Below, piece after piece: positions 1 through 10,336 of a stretch of 43,605 nucleotides of DNA (position 1 is the first letter of the stretch; the number at the start of each line of letters is the position of its first letter). The stretch is taken from the NCBI GenBank assembly GCA_003584895.1, contig QVQF01000099.1:1-43605 (forward strand), read 5' to 3'. The position numbers were made by a program, and so were the translations under genes. Below the pieces are notes generated by a model that was not told the origin of the DNA, did not search any database, and saw nothing but the letters and a program-made list of their open reading frames with translations. The stretch is from Methylococcales bacterium (lineage in GTDB: Bacteria; Pseudomonadota; Gammaproteobacteria; Methylococcales; Methylomonadaceae).

Positions 1-393
1 CTGACTCACAGACAAAACCTAGCCACTTTGCCACTAAATAAGGCGCTGCCCACCCAAAGCGACTGAAGTAAAACAGCTTCAGCTGTTTTAAGTGCAACAG
101 CTAAAGCTGTTGCACTCCTGAAACATCAAATAACTGACTCACAGACAAAACCTAGCCACTTTGCCACTAAATAAGGCGCTGCCCACCCAAAGCGACTGGA
201 GTAAAACAGCTTCAGCTGTTTTAAGTGCAACAGCTAAAGCTGTTGCACTCCTAAACCATCAGATAACTGACTCACAGACAAAACCTAGCCACTTTGCCAC
301 TAAATAAGGCGCTGCCCACCCAAAGCGACTGGAGTAAAACAGCTTCAGCTGTTTTAAGTGCAACAGCTAAAGCTGTTGCACTCCTAATCCATT
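1..393. repeat. Three tandem 133-bp repeats, each with a double hairpin
   Basis: Near-identical units begin at 1, 134 and 267 (period 133 bp). The third decays after about 393, and the first may continue outside the window. Units differ by a few substitutions, for example GAAGT against GGAGT at 65, 198 and 331. Each unit holds a 54-bp double hairpin (65-118, 198-251, 331-384): one stem AAAACAGCT/AGCTGTTTT and one stem AGTGCAACAGCT/AGCTGTTGCACT, framed by GGAGT and ACTCC. The same 54-55 bp module occurs singly at 6943 and 19536. No open reading frame of note lies here. Confidence 0.95.
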
Positions 394-468
394 AGCGCCT
401 AATCATGTCAATAATGTGTGTATTCATAGCTTAGCATCACTTACATTTACATTCTTTAATGAAATATC

Positions 469-497
469 TCGAAACATAAGGCAATATCGCTGATAAT
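469..497 (+). promoter_or_regulatory. Possible smc promoter
   Basis: TCGAAA (469-474) is followed after 17 bp by GATAAT (492-497), about 35 bp before the smc start codon. The -10 box matches the sigma70 consensus at five of six positions and the -35 at four. This is pattern matching only. The rest of 394-531 shows nothing else recognisable except an AGGTG at 515-519 that could act as a distant ribosome binding site. Confidence 0.3.
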
Positions 498-531
498 GTG
501 CATGTTTTAACTATTAGGTGCCTACCTTGCA

Positions 532-3500
532 ATGAAGCTGGAAAAAATAAAACTGTCGGGCTTTAAATCTTTTGTGGATACGACAGTCATCCCTATTACC
601 GGAAACCTGACTGCGATTGTCGGTCCTAATGGTTGCGGTAAATCTAATATTATCGATGCTGTGCGTTGGGTCATGGGCGAAAGCTCTGCCAAGCATTTAC
701 GCGGCGCTAATATGGCGGATGTTATTTTTAATGGTTCCTCTGGTAGAAAACCAGTCAGTACCGCGTCTGTGGAGTTGGTCTTTAATAATTCCGACAACAA
801 ATTAGGCGGCGAATACGCACAATACGACACCATCGCTATTAAGCGCCAAGTCAGTCGTGACGGCCAATCTTTGTTTATGTTGAATGGCTCGCGTTGCCGT
901 CGTAAAGATATCACCGACTTGTTTTTAGGCACGGGCTTAGGTTCACGTAGTTACGCGATTATCGAACAAGGTACGATCTCTCGCATGGTTGAAGCTAAGC
1001 CTGATGAGCTTAGGGTGCATATCGAAGAAGCGGCCGGTATTTCAAAATACAAAGAGCGTCGCACTGAAACCCAAACCCGTATGAAACACACGCGCGAGAA
1101 TTTGGAGCGTCTGGAGGATTTGCGTGAAGAAGTCGAAAAGCAACTTAAGCATCTACAAAAGCAAGCCGAAAAAGCTGAGAAATATACTGAGCTAAAAGGC
1201 CATGAGCGCCAATTTAGATTAGAGATGTTGGCGATGCGTTGGCGCGCTTATCATCAGGCCGCAAGCCAGTTAGAAACTAAACTGCACGAGATCGCCGCCG
1301 AACATAATCGCTTATTTATAGAGCTGCGTGAGCTAGATGCTGGCATAGTCGAAAAGCGCTTAGACCATAAAGCCCAACAACAGGGCTTAGACCATACTCA
1401 GGGCGACTATTATAGGCTGGTCGGTGTAGTCAGCGGATTGGAGCAAGCCATTAAGCATCATGCTGCAAGCCATGAAGAAACGCTAGTGGAGATCAATCGT
1501 GCGCAACTGCAAGCCGAACAATCGTTAAGCCAACTGCAAGCCGATAGCTTGGCTTTAGAAGATATTAAACAAAACTTGGTAGAAGCTGAAGACGAGATCA
1601 TGACCACTGAGGCTAGAGCTGAAGAGCTTAGCTTTAACCAACAAGACAATTTGCAACAGCGTGCGGCATGGCAAGCGCAGTGGGAAGTGTATCGTTCGAC
1701 TAGTTCACAGTATAAAGAACAAGCCGAAGTCAACCGTGTGACTATTCAACAGTTAGACAATCAAAGTCGTCAATTGCAAGCGCGACTCGATAAATTGCAG
1801 ACCGAGCGTGATGAGCTCTCGGCTAGCGAATTACAAACCGATATAGAAACCCTAGATGCTGATATAGAAATTATTGGCTATCAACGCGATAACCATCAAG
1901 CGCAGTTAGAGCAGTTACATCATCAGATTAGCGAACAGCGGCAACAGGTTAAACAGTTTCACGATTATTTACATAGCCGTCGCTCTGAAAGCCATAGCAT
2001 CAAGGGCAAGATCACTTCGCTGGAGTTATTACAACAACATGCGATGGGTAAAGATAATAAAAATCTTAATGCCTGGTTGGAGACCATGAATTTAGCCGAT
2101 AAGCTGCGCTTAGCTGAGTATATCGACGTAGAAGCCGGCTGGGATACCGCCGCTGAAACGGTGCTCAGCCATTATCTGGAAGCGATTTGTGTGGCGGATA
2201 TTAAGCCCTTACTGTCCGGTTTGTCTGAGCTTTCTAAAGAATCGATTACCCTATTTACTACCCGCGAAGCTTCTACTGCTAGCCTTACGCTAGCAAAGCC
2301 TGCTTTAGTCGATAAAGTACGCGCGCCTTGGGATTTGTCTGCCCTGTTAAGCGGTATTTATTGCGCCGACGATAATGAAACTGCACAGCGTTTAGCTGAG
2401 CAATGTTTAGCGCATGAATCGGTGATCACACCCGATGGCACTTGGTTTGGCCCGGGTTGGTTAAAAGTCACCCATACTAAAGATGCTAAAGTCGGCGTGT
2501 TACAGCGTGAAAAAGAGCTACGTCAGTTAAAGCAACGACAAGATGAATTGCTGGCTGAAATCGGCGATTTTGAAGAGCAATTAACGGTCACCGAAGAGCA
2601 GCTTAAAGAAGCTGAACACAATCGTGAGCTGATACAACAACAAGATAATAAGTTGGGCGCGGAGTTATCATCTAAAAGTGCTGAATTTAGTGCTTATTCC
2701 ACGCGCTGGGAACATCAGCAACGTCGCTTATTACAAATTGCTAATGAGTTAGAAGACATTAACCGCGCCTTAACTGAAAATAACGAAGTCATTGCTGAGT
2801 CTAGTCTGTTACAAGATGAGGCTGAACTCGTCTTAGAAGAACAAGATCTACAAAAACAGCAGTTAGAAAGCGCAGACCTGCTGTTGCAAGCTAGCCTAGC
2901 TCAGTGTGAACTCGCCGTTAATGAAGCAAGACAAGCGTTATATAGTATTAAGGCGAAAATAGAATCCTTACGCACTGCCGATATGGCAACGACTAAGCAA
3001 ATCGAACGCTTACACATGCAGCATCAACTCTCGGTTGAGCGCATAGAAGAACTTAATACTAAATTAGAACTTAGCCTAAGTCCTCTTGATGAGGAAAAGC
3101 AGCAATTAGCAGCTAGCATCATTAATAAAGACCAGTTAGAGGCGACCTTAAAAAGCCAACGCCTAGCACAAGAAGCGATAGAACTTGAGATCAACCAAAG
3201 CTCTGAACAACATAGTCGAGTGCAGCAAGCACTAGACAAACAAAAAGAAGCCCTAGATACTATACGTTTCGAACTGCAAGAAAGTAAGGTTAGGCAGCAA
3301 ACCGTCAATGAACAGCTTAAAGAAATCGATGCCGATGCTGAGCAGGTCTTAACTACGCTACCTGAGTTCGCTGAAGAGTCACGCTGGAAGAGCAAAGTCG
3401 ATGACTTATGCCAGCAAATAGAGCGCCTAGGCACGATTAACCTGACGGCCATCGAAGAATATAAGTCACAAGCTGAGCGCATGAATTTTCTTAATGAGCA

Positions 3501-4041
3501 ACAAGCTGACTTACTCGAGGCGCTTACCTTACTCGATCAAGCCATTAGTAAGATAGATAAAGAAAGTAGACTGCGTTTTAAGGAAACTTTCGATAAAATA
3601 AACACCGGCTTACAGGAGAAGTTTCCTAAACTGTTTGGCGGTGGCAGGGCCTATTTAGAATTAACAGAACAAGACTTGCTGGAAGCGGGGGTTAATATTA
3701 TTGCCCAACCGCCCGGCAAGCGTAATAGCTCTATACATTTATTATCGGGTGGTGAGAAAGCATTAACGGCAGTCGCCTTGGTGTTTTCTATCTTTGAGCT
3801 AAACCCAGCGCCTTTTTGTTTGTTAGATGAAGTAGACGCGCCGTTAGATGATGCTAACGTAGGGCGATTTTCGAAAATGGTAGAAGAGATGTCGGCATCT
3901 GTGCAGTTTTTGTATATTTCTCATAATAAGGTGACTATGGAAATTGCAAAGCAGTTGGCAGGTGTTACGATGAAAGAACCGGGAGTATCTCGGATGGTCG
4001 CAGTTGATATTGAAGAAGCAGTGAGTTTGGCGGAAATATAA
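532..4041 (+). CDS. smc: Chromosome segregation protein SMC
   Basis: Structural maintenance of chromosomes ATPase, which compacts and helps segregate the nucleoid with ScpA/ScpB. The product has 1169 residues, the usual length for bacterial SMC. The N-terminal head carries the Walker A motif GPNGCGKS (residues 31-38). Two long Gln/Glu/Leu-rich coiled coils flank a hinge at about 505-655. The C-terminal head has the signature LSGGE (1071-1075) and Walker B LLDEVDAPLDD with D1099/E1100. The ATG at 532 gives the canonical MKLEKIKLSGFKSF start. It overlaps zipA by one base (TAATG), suggesting translational coupling. Many gammaproteobacteria related to E. coli use MukB instead, so SMC places this genome outside that group. 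The order smc-zipA-ligA is conserved in many gammaproteobacteria. Confidence 0.98.
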   Translation: MKLEKIKLSGFKSFVDTTVIPITGNLTAIVGPNGCGKSNIIDAVRWVMGESSAKHLRGANMADVIFNGSSGRKPVSTASVELVFNNSDNKLGGEYAQYDTIAIKRQVSRDGQSLFMLNGSRCRRKDITDLFLGTGLGSRSYAIIEQGTISRMVEAKPDELRVHIEEAAGISKYKERRTETQTRMKHTRENLERLEDLREEVEKQLKHLQKQAEKAEKYTELKGHERQFRLEMLAMRWRAYHQAASQLETKLHEIAAEHNRLFIELRELDAGIVEKRLDHKAQQQGLDHTQGDYYRLVGVVSGLEQAIKHHAASHEETLVEINRAQLQAEQSLSQLQADSLALEDIKQNLVEAEDEIMTTEARAEELSFNQQDNLQQRAAWQAQWEVYRSTSSQYKEQAEVNRVTIQQLDNQSRQLQARLDKLQTERDELSASELQTDIETLDADIEIIGYQRDNHQAQLEQLHHQISEQRQQVKQFHDYLHSRRSESHSIKGKITSLELLQQHAMGKDNKNLNAWLETMNLADKLRLAEYIDVEAGWDTAAETVLSHYLEAICVADIKPLLSGLSELSKESITLFTTREASTASLTLAKPALVDKVRAPWDLSALLSGIYCADDNETAQRLAEQCLAHESVITPDGTWFGPGWLKVTHTKDAKVGVLQREKELRQLKQRQDELLAEIGDFEEQLTVTEEQLKEAEHNRELIQQQDNKLGAELSSKSAEFSAYSTRWEHQQRRLLQIANELEDINRALTENNEVIAESSLLQDEAELVLEEQDLQKQQLESADLLLQASLAQCELAVNEARQALYSIKAKIESLRTADMATTKQIERLHMQHQLSVERIEELNTKLELSLSPLDEEKQQLAASIINKDQLEATLKSQRLAQEAIELEINQSSEQHSRVQQALDKQKEALDTIRFELQESKVRQQTVNEQLKEIDADAEQVLTTLPEFAEESRWKSKVDDLCQQIERLGTINLTAIEEYKSQAERMNFLNEQQADLLEALTLLDQAISKIDKESRLRFKETFDKINTGLQEKFPKLFGGGRAYLELTEQDLLEAGVNIIAQPPGKRNSSIHLLSGGEKALTAVALVFSIFELNPAPFCLLDEVDAPLDDANVGRFSKMVEEMSASVQFLYISHNKVTMEIAKQLAGVTMKEPGVSRMVAVDIEEAVSLAEI

Positions 4042-4712
4042 TGGATAAAGAAATACTAAGAATTGTAATCATTGCAACAGGTCTGTTAATCGTCGTGGGC
4101 ATGTTAACCTGGGCTTACTTTAAGAACCAACGCTTACAAGAGCAATGGGACGCTGAAGATGAGCTTGCCTTTAACGAAGACTTTGAGCCCTCTTTAGATA
4201 AAGATGAGCTTTACGATGATGAAAAGGACGTAGAGCCTGAAACCTTTGATCCGCATTATTATGATAGGGATGATGCTGCCTTTGAACCCGATGAGCATGA
4301 CATTGAGCCTGCCCCTAGATTTTCGGTGCCAGATGTTATCCAATTTAGTTTGATTGCCAAAGCAAAGGAAGGTTTTAATGGCGCGGATTTAGCCAATGCC
4401 TTTGCCATAGTCGGCTTAGAGTACGGTAGCTTAAGAATATATGAGCGTCTTGATGCTAATCGCCTAGTTGATTTTGGTGTCGCCTGTATGCATGAATCAG
4501 GTACCTTTCCTTACGAAAACCTAGATGAGTTCTATTGCCGTGGCCTAGTATTTTTTATGCAACCTGGTGTCTTGGATCACGCTAGACAGGTGTTTGAGGA
4601 GTTTATCGAAACCATCGAACTATTAGCCATTGAATTAGACGGCACTATTTTGGATCAGCATCGTGAACCTTTGACTGACGAAACCATTGAATTATTTCAT
4701 CAGAGTTTGTAA
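4041..4712 (+). CDS. zipA: Cell division protein ZipA
   Basis: Inner-membrane division protein that tethers FtsZ to the membrane. The 223-residue product starts with a short periplasmic tip and one transmembrane helix (about residues 6-27, IVIIATGLLIVVGMLTWAYF), typical of ZipA N-out topology. A very acidic linker (about 35-95, rich in Asp/Glu/Tyr) leads to a C-terminal FtsZ-binding domain (about 95-220), where segments such as FNGADLANAF and YGSLRIYER fit the family. It is shorter than E. coli ZipA because the linker is short. The position between smc and ligA is the conserved one and strengthens the call. The start codon overlaps the smc stop by one base. Confidence 0.93.
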   Translation: MDKEILRIVIIATGLLIVVGMLTWAYFKNQRLQEQWDAEDELAFNEDFEPSLDKDELYDDEKDVEPETFDPHYYDRDDAAFEPDEHDIEPAPRFSVPDVIQFSLIAKAKEGFNGADLANAFAIVGLEYGSLRIYERLDANRLVDFGVACMHESGTFPYENLDEFYCRGLVFFMQPGVLDHARQVFEEFIETIELLAIELDGTILDQHREPLTDETIELFHQSL

Positions 4713-4728
4713 ATTGTAAGCTGTTAAC

Positions 4729-4806
4729 GTAGGTCGGGTTAGCGATAGCGTAACCCGACATAATCGCGTTAATGTGTCGGGTTACGCTATCGCTAACCCG
4801 ACCTAC
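4729..4806. repeat. Perfect 32-bp inverted repeat (REPIN-like, GTAG-ended)
   Basis: Left arm 4729-4760 and right arm 4775-4806 are perfect inverted copies around a 14-base centre. Each arm starts, reading inward, with GTAG and is itself a hairpin (GTCGGGTTA ... TAACCCGAC around a 9-nt centre). Two inverted REP units with GTAG feet are the defining form of a REPIN or REP doublet. It fills nearly the whole zipA-ligA gap, so transcripts running into ligA would carry a very stable hairpin about 45 bases ahead of its start. Confidence 0.9.
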
Positions 4807-4846
4807 AATCTTTATCGTTAACCCAACACAACCCAAACCAAACTAA

Positions 4847-6853
<2,007 letters not shown>

Positions 6854-6908
6854 AATTCACTTAGTGTTATAGGATCTGCTGAGGAACGAAGCGCATCCAG
6901 CACAATTA

Positions 6909-6935
6909 GTGGATACGCGCGGCTTATCCACCCTA
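6909..6935. repeat. GTAG-footed REP-like hairpin
   Basis: GTGGATA (6909-6915) pairs with TATCCAC (6925-6931), followed by CCTAC, which is GTAGG on the other strand. Read on the minus strand it is GTAGGGTGGATAAGCC, the general form of a REP unit with a GTAG foot. It lies in the ligA-cstA gap directly before another double hairpin at 6943. The flank 6878-6901 looks like a degraded second arm. Confidence 0.6.
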
Positions 6936-6942
6936 CATAACT

Positions 6943-6997
6943 GGAGTGCAATAGCTTCAGCTATTGCCTTTTAAAACAGCTGAAGCTGTTTTACTCC
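6943..6997. repeat. GGAGT/ACTCC double-hairpin element (REPIN-like)
   Basis: This 55-bp module is GGAGT, hairpin GCAATAGCT-TC-AGCTATTGC, a 5-nt spacer, hairpin AAAACAGCT-GA-AGCTGTTTT, then ACTCC. It is the same family as the tandem copies at 65, 198 and 331 and the copy at 19536, but in opposite hairpin order. The first stem carries a C-to-T change matched by G-to-A in the other arm relative to the other copies, so base pairing is kept. It ends about 29 bp before the cstA start. Confidence 0.88.
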
Positions 6998-7025
6998 AAG
7001 CAACCGTAAACCATACAAAAAGCTT

Positions 7026-9095
7026 ATGACTCAATTATTAAAAATCATCCCTTGGCTGCTGATCGCTCTATTAGGCGCATTTGCTCTTAGCGCTATCGCT
7101 GTAAATCGTGGTGAAAACATCAGCGCTCTCTGGTTTATTACCGCTGCGCTTTGTGTTTATGCCCTAGCCTATCGATTTTATGCGGCTTGGCTGGCTGCCA
7201 CTGTGTTAGTGATTGATGAAACTAGAGCTACACCTGCCGAACGACTCGATAATGGCCGTGATTTTATCCCTACCCATAAATGGATAGTCTTTGGTCATCA
7301 TTTTGCAGCGATTGCAGGCCCCGGGCCTTTAGTGGGCCCAACCTTGGCTGCGCAATTTGGTTATCTACCCGGAACCTTGTGGATCATCTTAGGTGCCGTC
7401 ATCGGCGGTTGTGTGCAAGATATGGTGATCTTGTTTTTATCGACTCGCCGTAACGCCAGAAGTTTGGGTCAAATGGCGCGTGATGAACTGGGGCCTTTAG
7501 GCGGCACGGCGGCGCTGATCGGTACCTTTACTATTATGATTATTCTGATTGCTGTCTTAGGTTTGGTGGTCGTGAATGCCATGAAGCATAGTCCTTGGGC
7601 AACCTTTACGGTCTCGGCTACGATTCCTATCGCCATAATCGTTGGTGTGTATATGCGTTATCTACGCCCCGGTCAGGTAATGGAAGGTTCTTTAATTGGC
7701 GTGGTTTTATTGTTATTATCGGTCGTTGCCGGTAGATTCATAGACGCTAATGAAACCTTGCGCCTAGTCTTTGACCGTGAAGGTTTGACTCTCGCTTGGT
7801 GGGTTATGGCTTACGGCTTTGCTGCGGCTATTTTACCCGTGTGGTTACTCTTAGCGCCGCGTGATTATTTATCCACGTACATGAAGGCCGGTACCATTAC
7901 GCTTTTAGCCGTTGCTATTATTACCCTGCAACCAACTATTAAAATGCCGGCTATCACGCCTTTTATAGATGGCACTGGCCCCATATTTGGCGGCAAGTTA
8001 TTTCCCTTTGTTTTTATTACCATCGCTTGTGGCGCTATTTCTGGCTTTCACGCACTCATCGCTTCAGGCACCACGCCTAAGTTACTCAGCAATGAGCGTG
8101 ATATCCGCATGATAGGTTATGGCGGTATGTTATTAGAGTCGTTCGTGGCCATCATGGCGATGATAGCCGCCACCGTGCTCGAACCTGGGGTGTTTTTCGC
8201 CATCAATAGTGGCGTAGGTGTGGTAGGTGCAGATGCGGCCACGGCTGTCGCTAAAATATCTTCATGGGGTTATCCCGTTACCGTCGAACACATGCAACTA
8301 CTGGCTAAGCAAATGGGCGAAGAAAGCTTGTTTGCACGCACCGGTGGCGCACCGTCTCTGGCCGTTGGTATGGCCAGTATTTTTGGCAGCGCCTTTGGTG
8401 AAAGTCTACTGGCCTTGTGGTATCACTTTGCCATTATGTTTGAGGCGATTTTTATACTGACTACCTTAGATGCTGGGACGCGTGTCGGCCGCTTCATGCT
8501 GCAAGATATACTGGGCAATATTTGGCCTAAAATGGGCGAAACCTCTTGGACACCTTCGGTGATACTCACCAGCGCTTTAGTGGTCTCTGGTTGGGGCTAT
8601 TTCCTTTATATCGGTGTCATTGATCCAAATGGCGGCGTTAATATTTTGTGGCCATTATTTGGCATTGCCAATCAAATGCTGGCCGCTATTGCGCTGTGCG
8701 TAGCGACAGGTATTTTAATTAAATCGGGCAAACAAAAGTACGCATGGGTTACAGGCTTACCCCTCACTTGGTTAATAATCATTACTAGCACAGCGGCATA
8801 CCAAAAGATCACCAGCACGGATATTCGCATAGGTTTCTTTGCGGCGGCTAATGATCTAAGCGATAAACTAGCCGCGGGTAGCTTATCAGTAGAAAAAGCG
8901 CATATTGCTCCGCAATTGATATTTAACTTACAGTTTGATGCTTGGCTGACCGTGTTCTTTATTAGTCTATTATGGCTCATCGTTTTTGATATGCTGCGCG
9001 TTGCTGTTCGCACTCTCAACGGACAGCCGGTTTTACCACTGACCGAATCTCCGCATAGCCCTAGTCGCCTCGTTGAAGATTGGGTGAGAGATTAA
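7026..9095 (+). CDS. cstA: CstA-family carbon starvation transporter
   Basis: Polytopic inner-membrane transporter of the CstA/BtsT family. Characterised members take up pyruvate or peptides during carbon limitation. The 689-residue product is nearly all hydrophobic helices and starts with a membrane segment (LLKIIPWLLIALLGAFALSA). The CstA core is clear: HHFAAIAGPGPLVGP near residue 90, GAVIGGCVQDMVILFLS, and the conserved GFHALIASGTTPKL around 340-355. It overlaps the following small gene by one base (TAATG), the cstA-ybdD pairing seen in many proteobacteria. The substrate cannot be decided from sequence. No good ribosome binding site precedes the ATG, which follows closely on a REP-like hairpin. 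Confidence 0.95.
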   Translation: MTQLLKIIPWLLIALLGAFALSAIAVNRGENISALWFITAALCVYALAYRFYAAWLAATVLVIDETRATPAERLDNGRDFIPTHKWIVFGHHFAAIAGPGPLVGPTLAAQFGYLPGTLWIILGAVIGGCVQDMVILFLSTRRNARSLGQMARDELGPLGGTAALIGTFTIMIILIAVLGLVVVNAMKHSPWATFTVSATIPIAIIVGVYMRYLRPGQVMEGSLIGVVLLLLSVVAGRFIDANETLRLVFDREGLTLAWWVMAYGFAAAILPVWLLLAPRDYLSTYMKAGTITLLAVAIITLQPTIKMPAITPFIDGTGPIFGGKLFPFVFITIACGAISGFHALIASGTTPKLLSNERDIRMIGYGGMLLESFVAIMAMIAATVLEPGVFFAINSGVGVVGADAATAVAKISSWGYPVTVEHMQLLAKQMGEESLFARTGGAPSLAVGMASIFGSAFGESLLALWYHFAIMFEAIFILTTLDAGTRVGRFMLQDILGNIWPKMGETSWTPSVILTSALVVSGWGYFLYIGVIDPNGGVNILWPLFGIANQMLAAIALCVATGILIKSGKQKYAWVTGLPLTWLIIITSTAAYQKITSTDIRIGFFAAANDLSDKLAAGSLSVEKAHIAPQLIFNLQFDAWLTVFFISLLWLIVFDMLRVAVRTLNGQPVLPLTESPHSPSRLVEDWVRD

Positions 9096-9283
9096 TGCCT
9101 AATTGTTTTAAAAAGGCTTGGCGCTTACTGCGCCGTCTATCTGGTGATGATGCATATGAGCAATACTTATCTCATTATGCCTTAAAGCATTCAGGTAATG
9201 ACGAGCATCCGCTATTAAGTAAGGCCGAGTTTTTCAAGCAATGGCAAGATGAAAAGTGGAATGGTATTAAGCGCTGTTGTTAA
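9095..9283 (+). CDS. YbdD/YjiX-like small protein partnered with CstA
   Basis: Small soluble protein (62 residues from the ATG at 9095) of the YbdD/YjiX family (DUF466), which is usually encoded directly after cstA or btsT and thought to assist the transporter. Visible signature: a basic N-terminal helix (FKKAWRLLRRLSGDDAYEQYLSHY), then HPLLSKAEFFKQWQDEKW and a C-terminal CC. An in-frame TTG at 9080 would give 67 residues. The ATG is preferred because it makes the same TAATG one-base overlap used elsewhere here. The exact function is unknown. Confidence 0.85.
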   Translation: MPNCFKKAWRLLRRLSGDDAYEQYLSHYALKHSGNDEHPLLSKAEFFKQWQDEKWNGIKRCC

Positions 9284-9289
9284 TGCCTT

Positions 9290-10336
9290 ATGACTAAGCC
9301 AAACACACATGATTACTTAATCATAGGCCAGGGCTTGGCTGGTAGCTTACTCGCTTGGGAGTTACTACAACGTGGCTGTAACGTCATGGTGATTGATAAT
9401 GGCCTAGAGAACGCTACCCAAGTGGCGGCAGGGCTGATTAATCCAGTGACGGGTATGCGCTTGGTAAAGTCTGCAGATGTCGAGCATTTATTGCCTAGCG
9501 CTATGCGCTGTTATGAGCAATTAAGTCAGTTCTTTAAGCAGGACTTTTATATAAAAAAGCCTATGCTTAGGCTGCTTAATAACGAGCTGTTATTAGCTAA
9601 TGCGCATAACCGCTTGGCTGATCCAGCTTATAGCGGCTATGTAAAGACCATCATAAATACCCCCGCTCACAGTTATTTAGAGCAACAACAAACCGGTTAT
9701 TTGCAGACGCGCTTATTATTAAGCTGCTTAAAGCAATACTTTATTGAGCGCGGTTGTTACCACCAAACCGCCGTGAATAATCAAGACATACAACTACTCC
9801 CTACTTTAAGCTGGCAGGATATGTCTTTTAAGAAAATACTCTTTTGTGAAGGTCATCACGCCACTTATAATCCTTGGTTTTCTTGGCTGCCCTTCCAACC
9901 CGTCAAAGGTGAAATCTTAACCTTGCAACTTCAAAGCCCGTTGCCTGATGTTATCTATAATTTCGGTGACTGGTTAATCCCTTTAGATAAGCAACGTATA
10001 CGACTGGGTGCTAGCTTTGACCGAGTGCATCTTAATACTGAACCTACTTCACAAGCTAAAACGGCTTTATTGCAGTCACTTAAACACAGTAGCCTTGATT
10101 TACCTGAACTATCTATCATTGATCATCAAGCTAACATTCGCCCTTGCACCTTAGATAAACAACCCTTTGTCGGTGAGCATCCCACGCTGCCTCAGCTTGC
10201 TATTTTTAACGGCTTTGGTGCTAAAGGTAGCTTACAAATACCTAAGCTTACCCAGCTTTTTGCTGATGCTTTACAGAACAACTGCCCCTATCCTTCTTCT
10301 ATAGATCGCTATTATGCAACGCATTTCCCTCATTAA
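9290..10336 (+). CDS. FAD-dependent oxidoreductase, DAO/MnmC-C-like
   Basis: Flavoprotein of the glycine/D-amino-acid oxidase (DAO) superfamily, 348 residues. The N-terminal Rossmann motif is IIGQGLAGSLLAWELLQRG, followed by VMVIDNG and an INPVTGMRLVKS segment, the family's equivalent of the Gly-rich FAD contact. A C-terminal GFGAKGS resembles the second FAD-binding motif of DAO enzymes. There is no signal peptide, so it is cytoplasmic. It overlaps the next gene, a YtqB/MnmM-type methyltransferase, by 23 bp, a strong sign of joint function. The MnmC C-terminal domain, which oxidises the carboxymethylaminomethyl group of tRNA uridine-34, belongs to the same superfamily. That substrate is an inference; amino-acid oxidation is the alternative. 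Confidence 0.85.
   Translation: MTKPNTHDYLIIGQGLAGSLLAWELLQRGCNVMVIDNGLENATQVAAGLINPVTGMRLVKSADVEHLLPSAMRCYEQLSQFFKQDFYIKKPMLRLLNNELLLANAHNRLADPAYSGYVKTIINTPAHSYLEQQQTGYLQTRLLLSCLKQYFIERGCYHQTAVNNQDIQLLPTLSWQDMSFKKILFCEGHHATYNPWFSWLPFQPVKGEILTLQLQSPLPDVIYNFGDWLIPLDKQRIRLGASFDRVHLNTEPTSQAKTALLQSLKHSSLDLPELSIIDHQANIRPCTLDKQPFVGEHPTLPQLAIFNGFGAKGSLQIPKLTQLFADALQNNCPYPSSIDRYYATHFPH

Noticed and set aside
1-393. CRISPR array
   Set aside because: The repeat unit is 133 bp with no variable spacers; the units are tandem copies, not repeat-spacer alternation.
522-932. 136-residue frame antisense to smc
   Set aside because: Shadow of the smc coding strand, with no start signal or family resemblance.
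3024-3482. 152-residue Ser/Cys-rich frame antisense to smc
   Set aside because: Composition is that of a reverse-strand shadow of coiled-coil codons.
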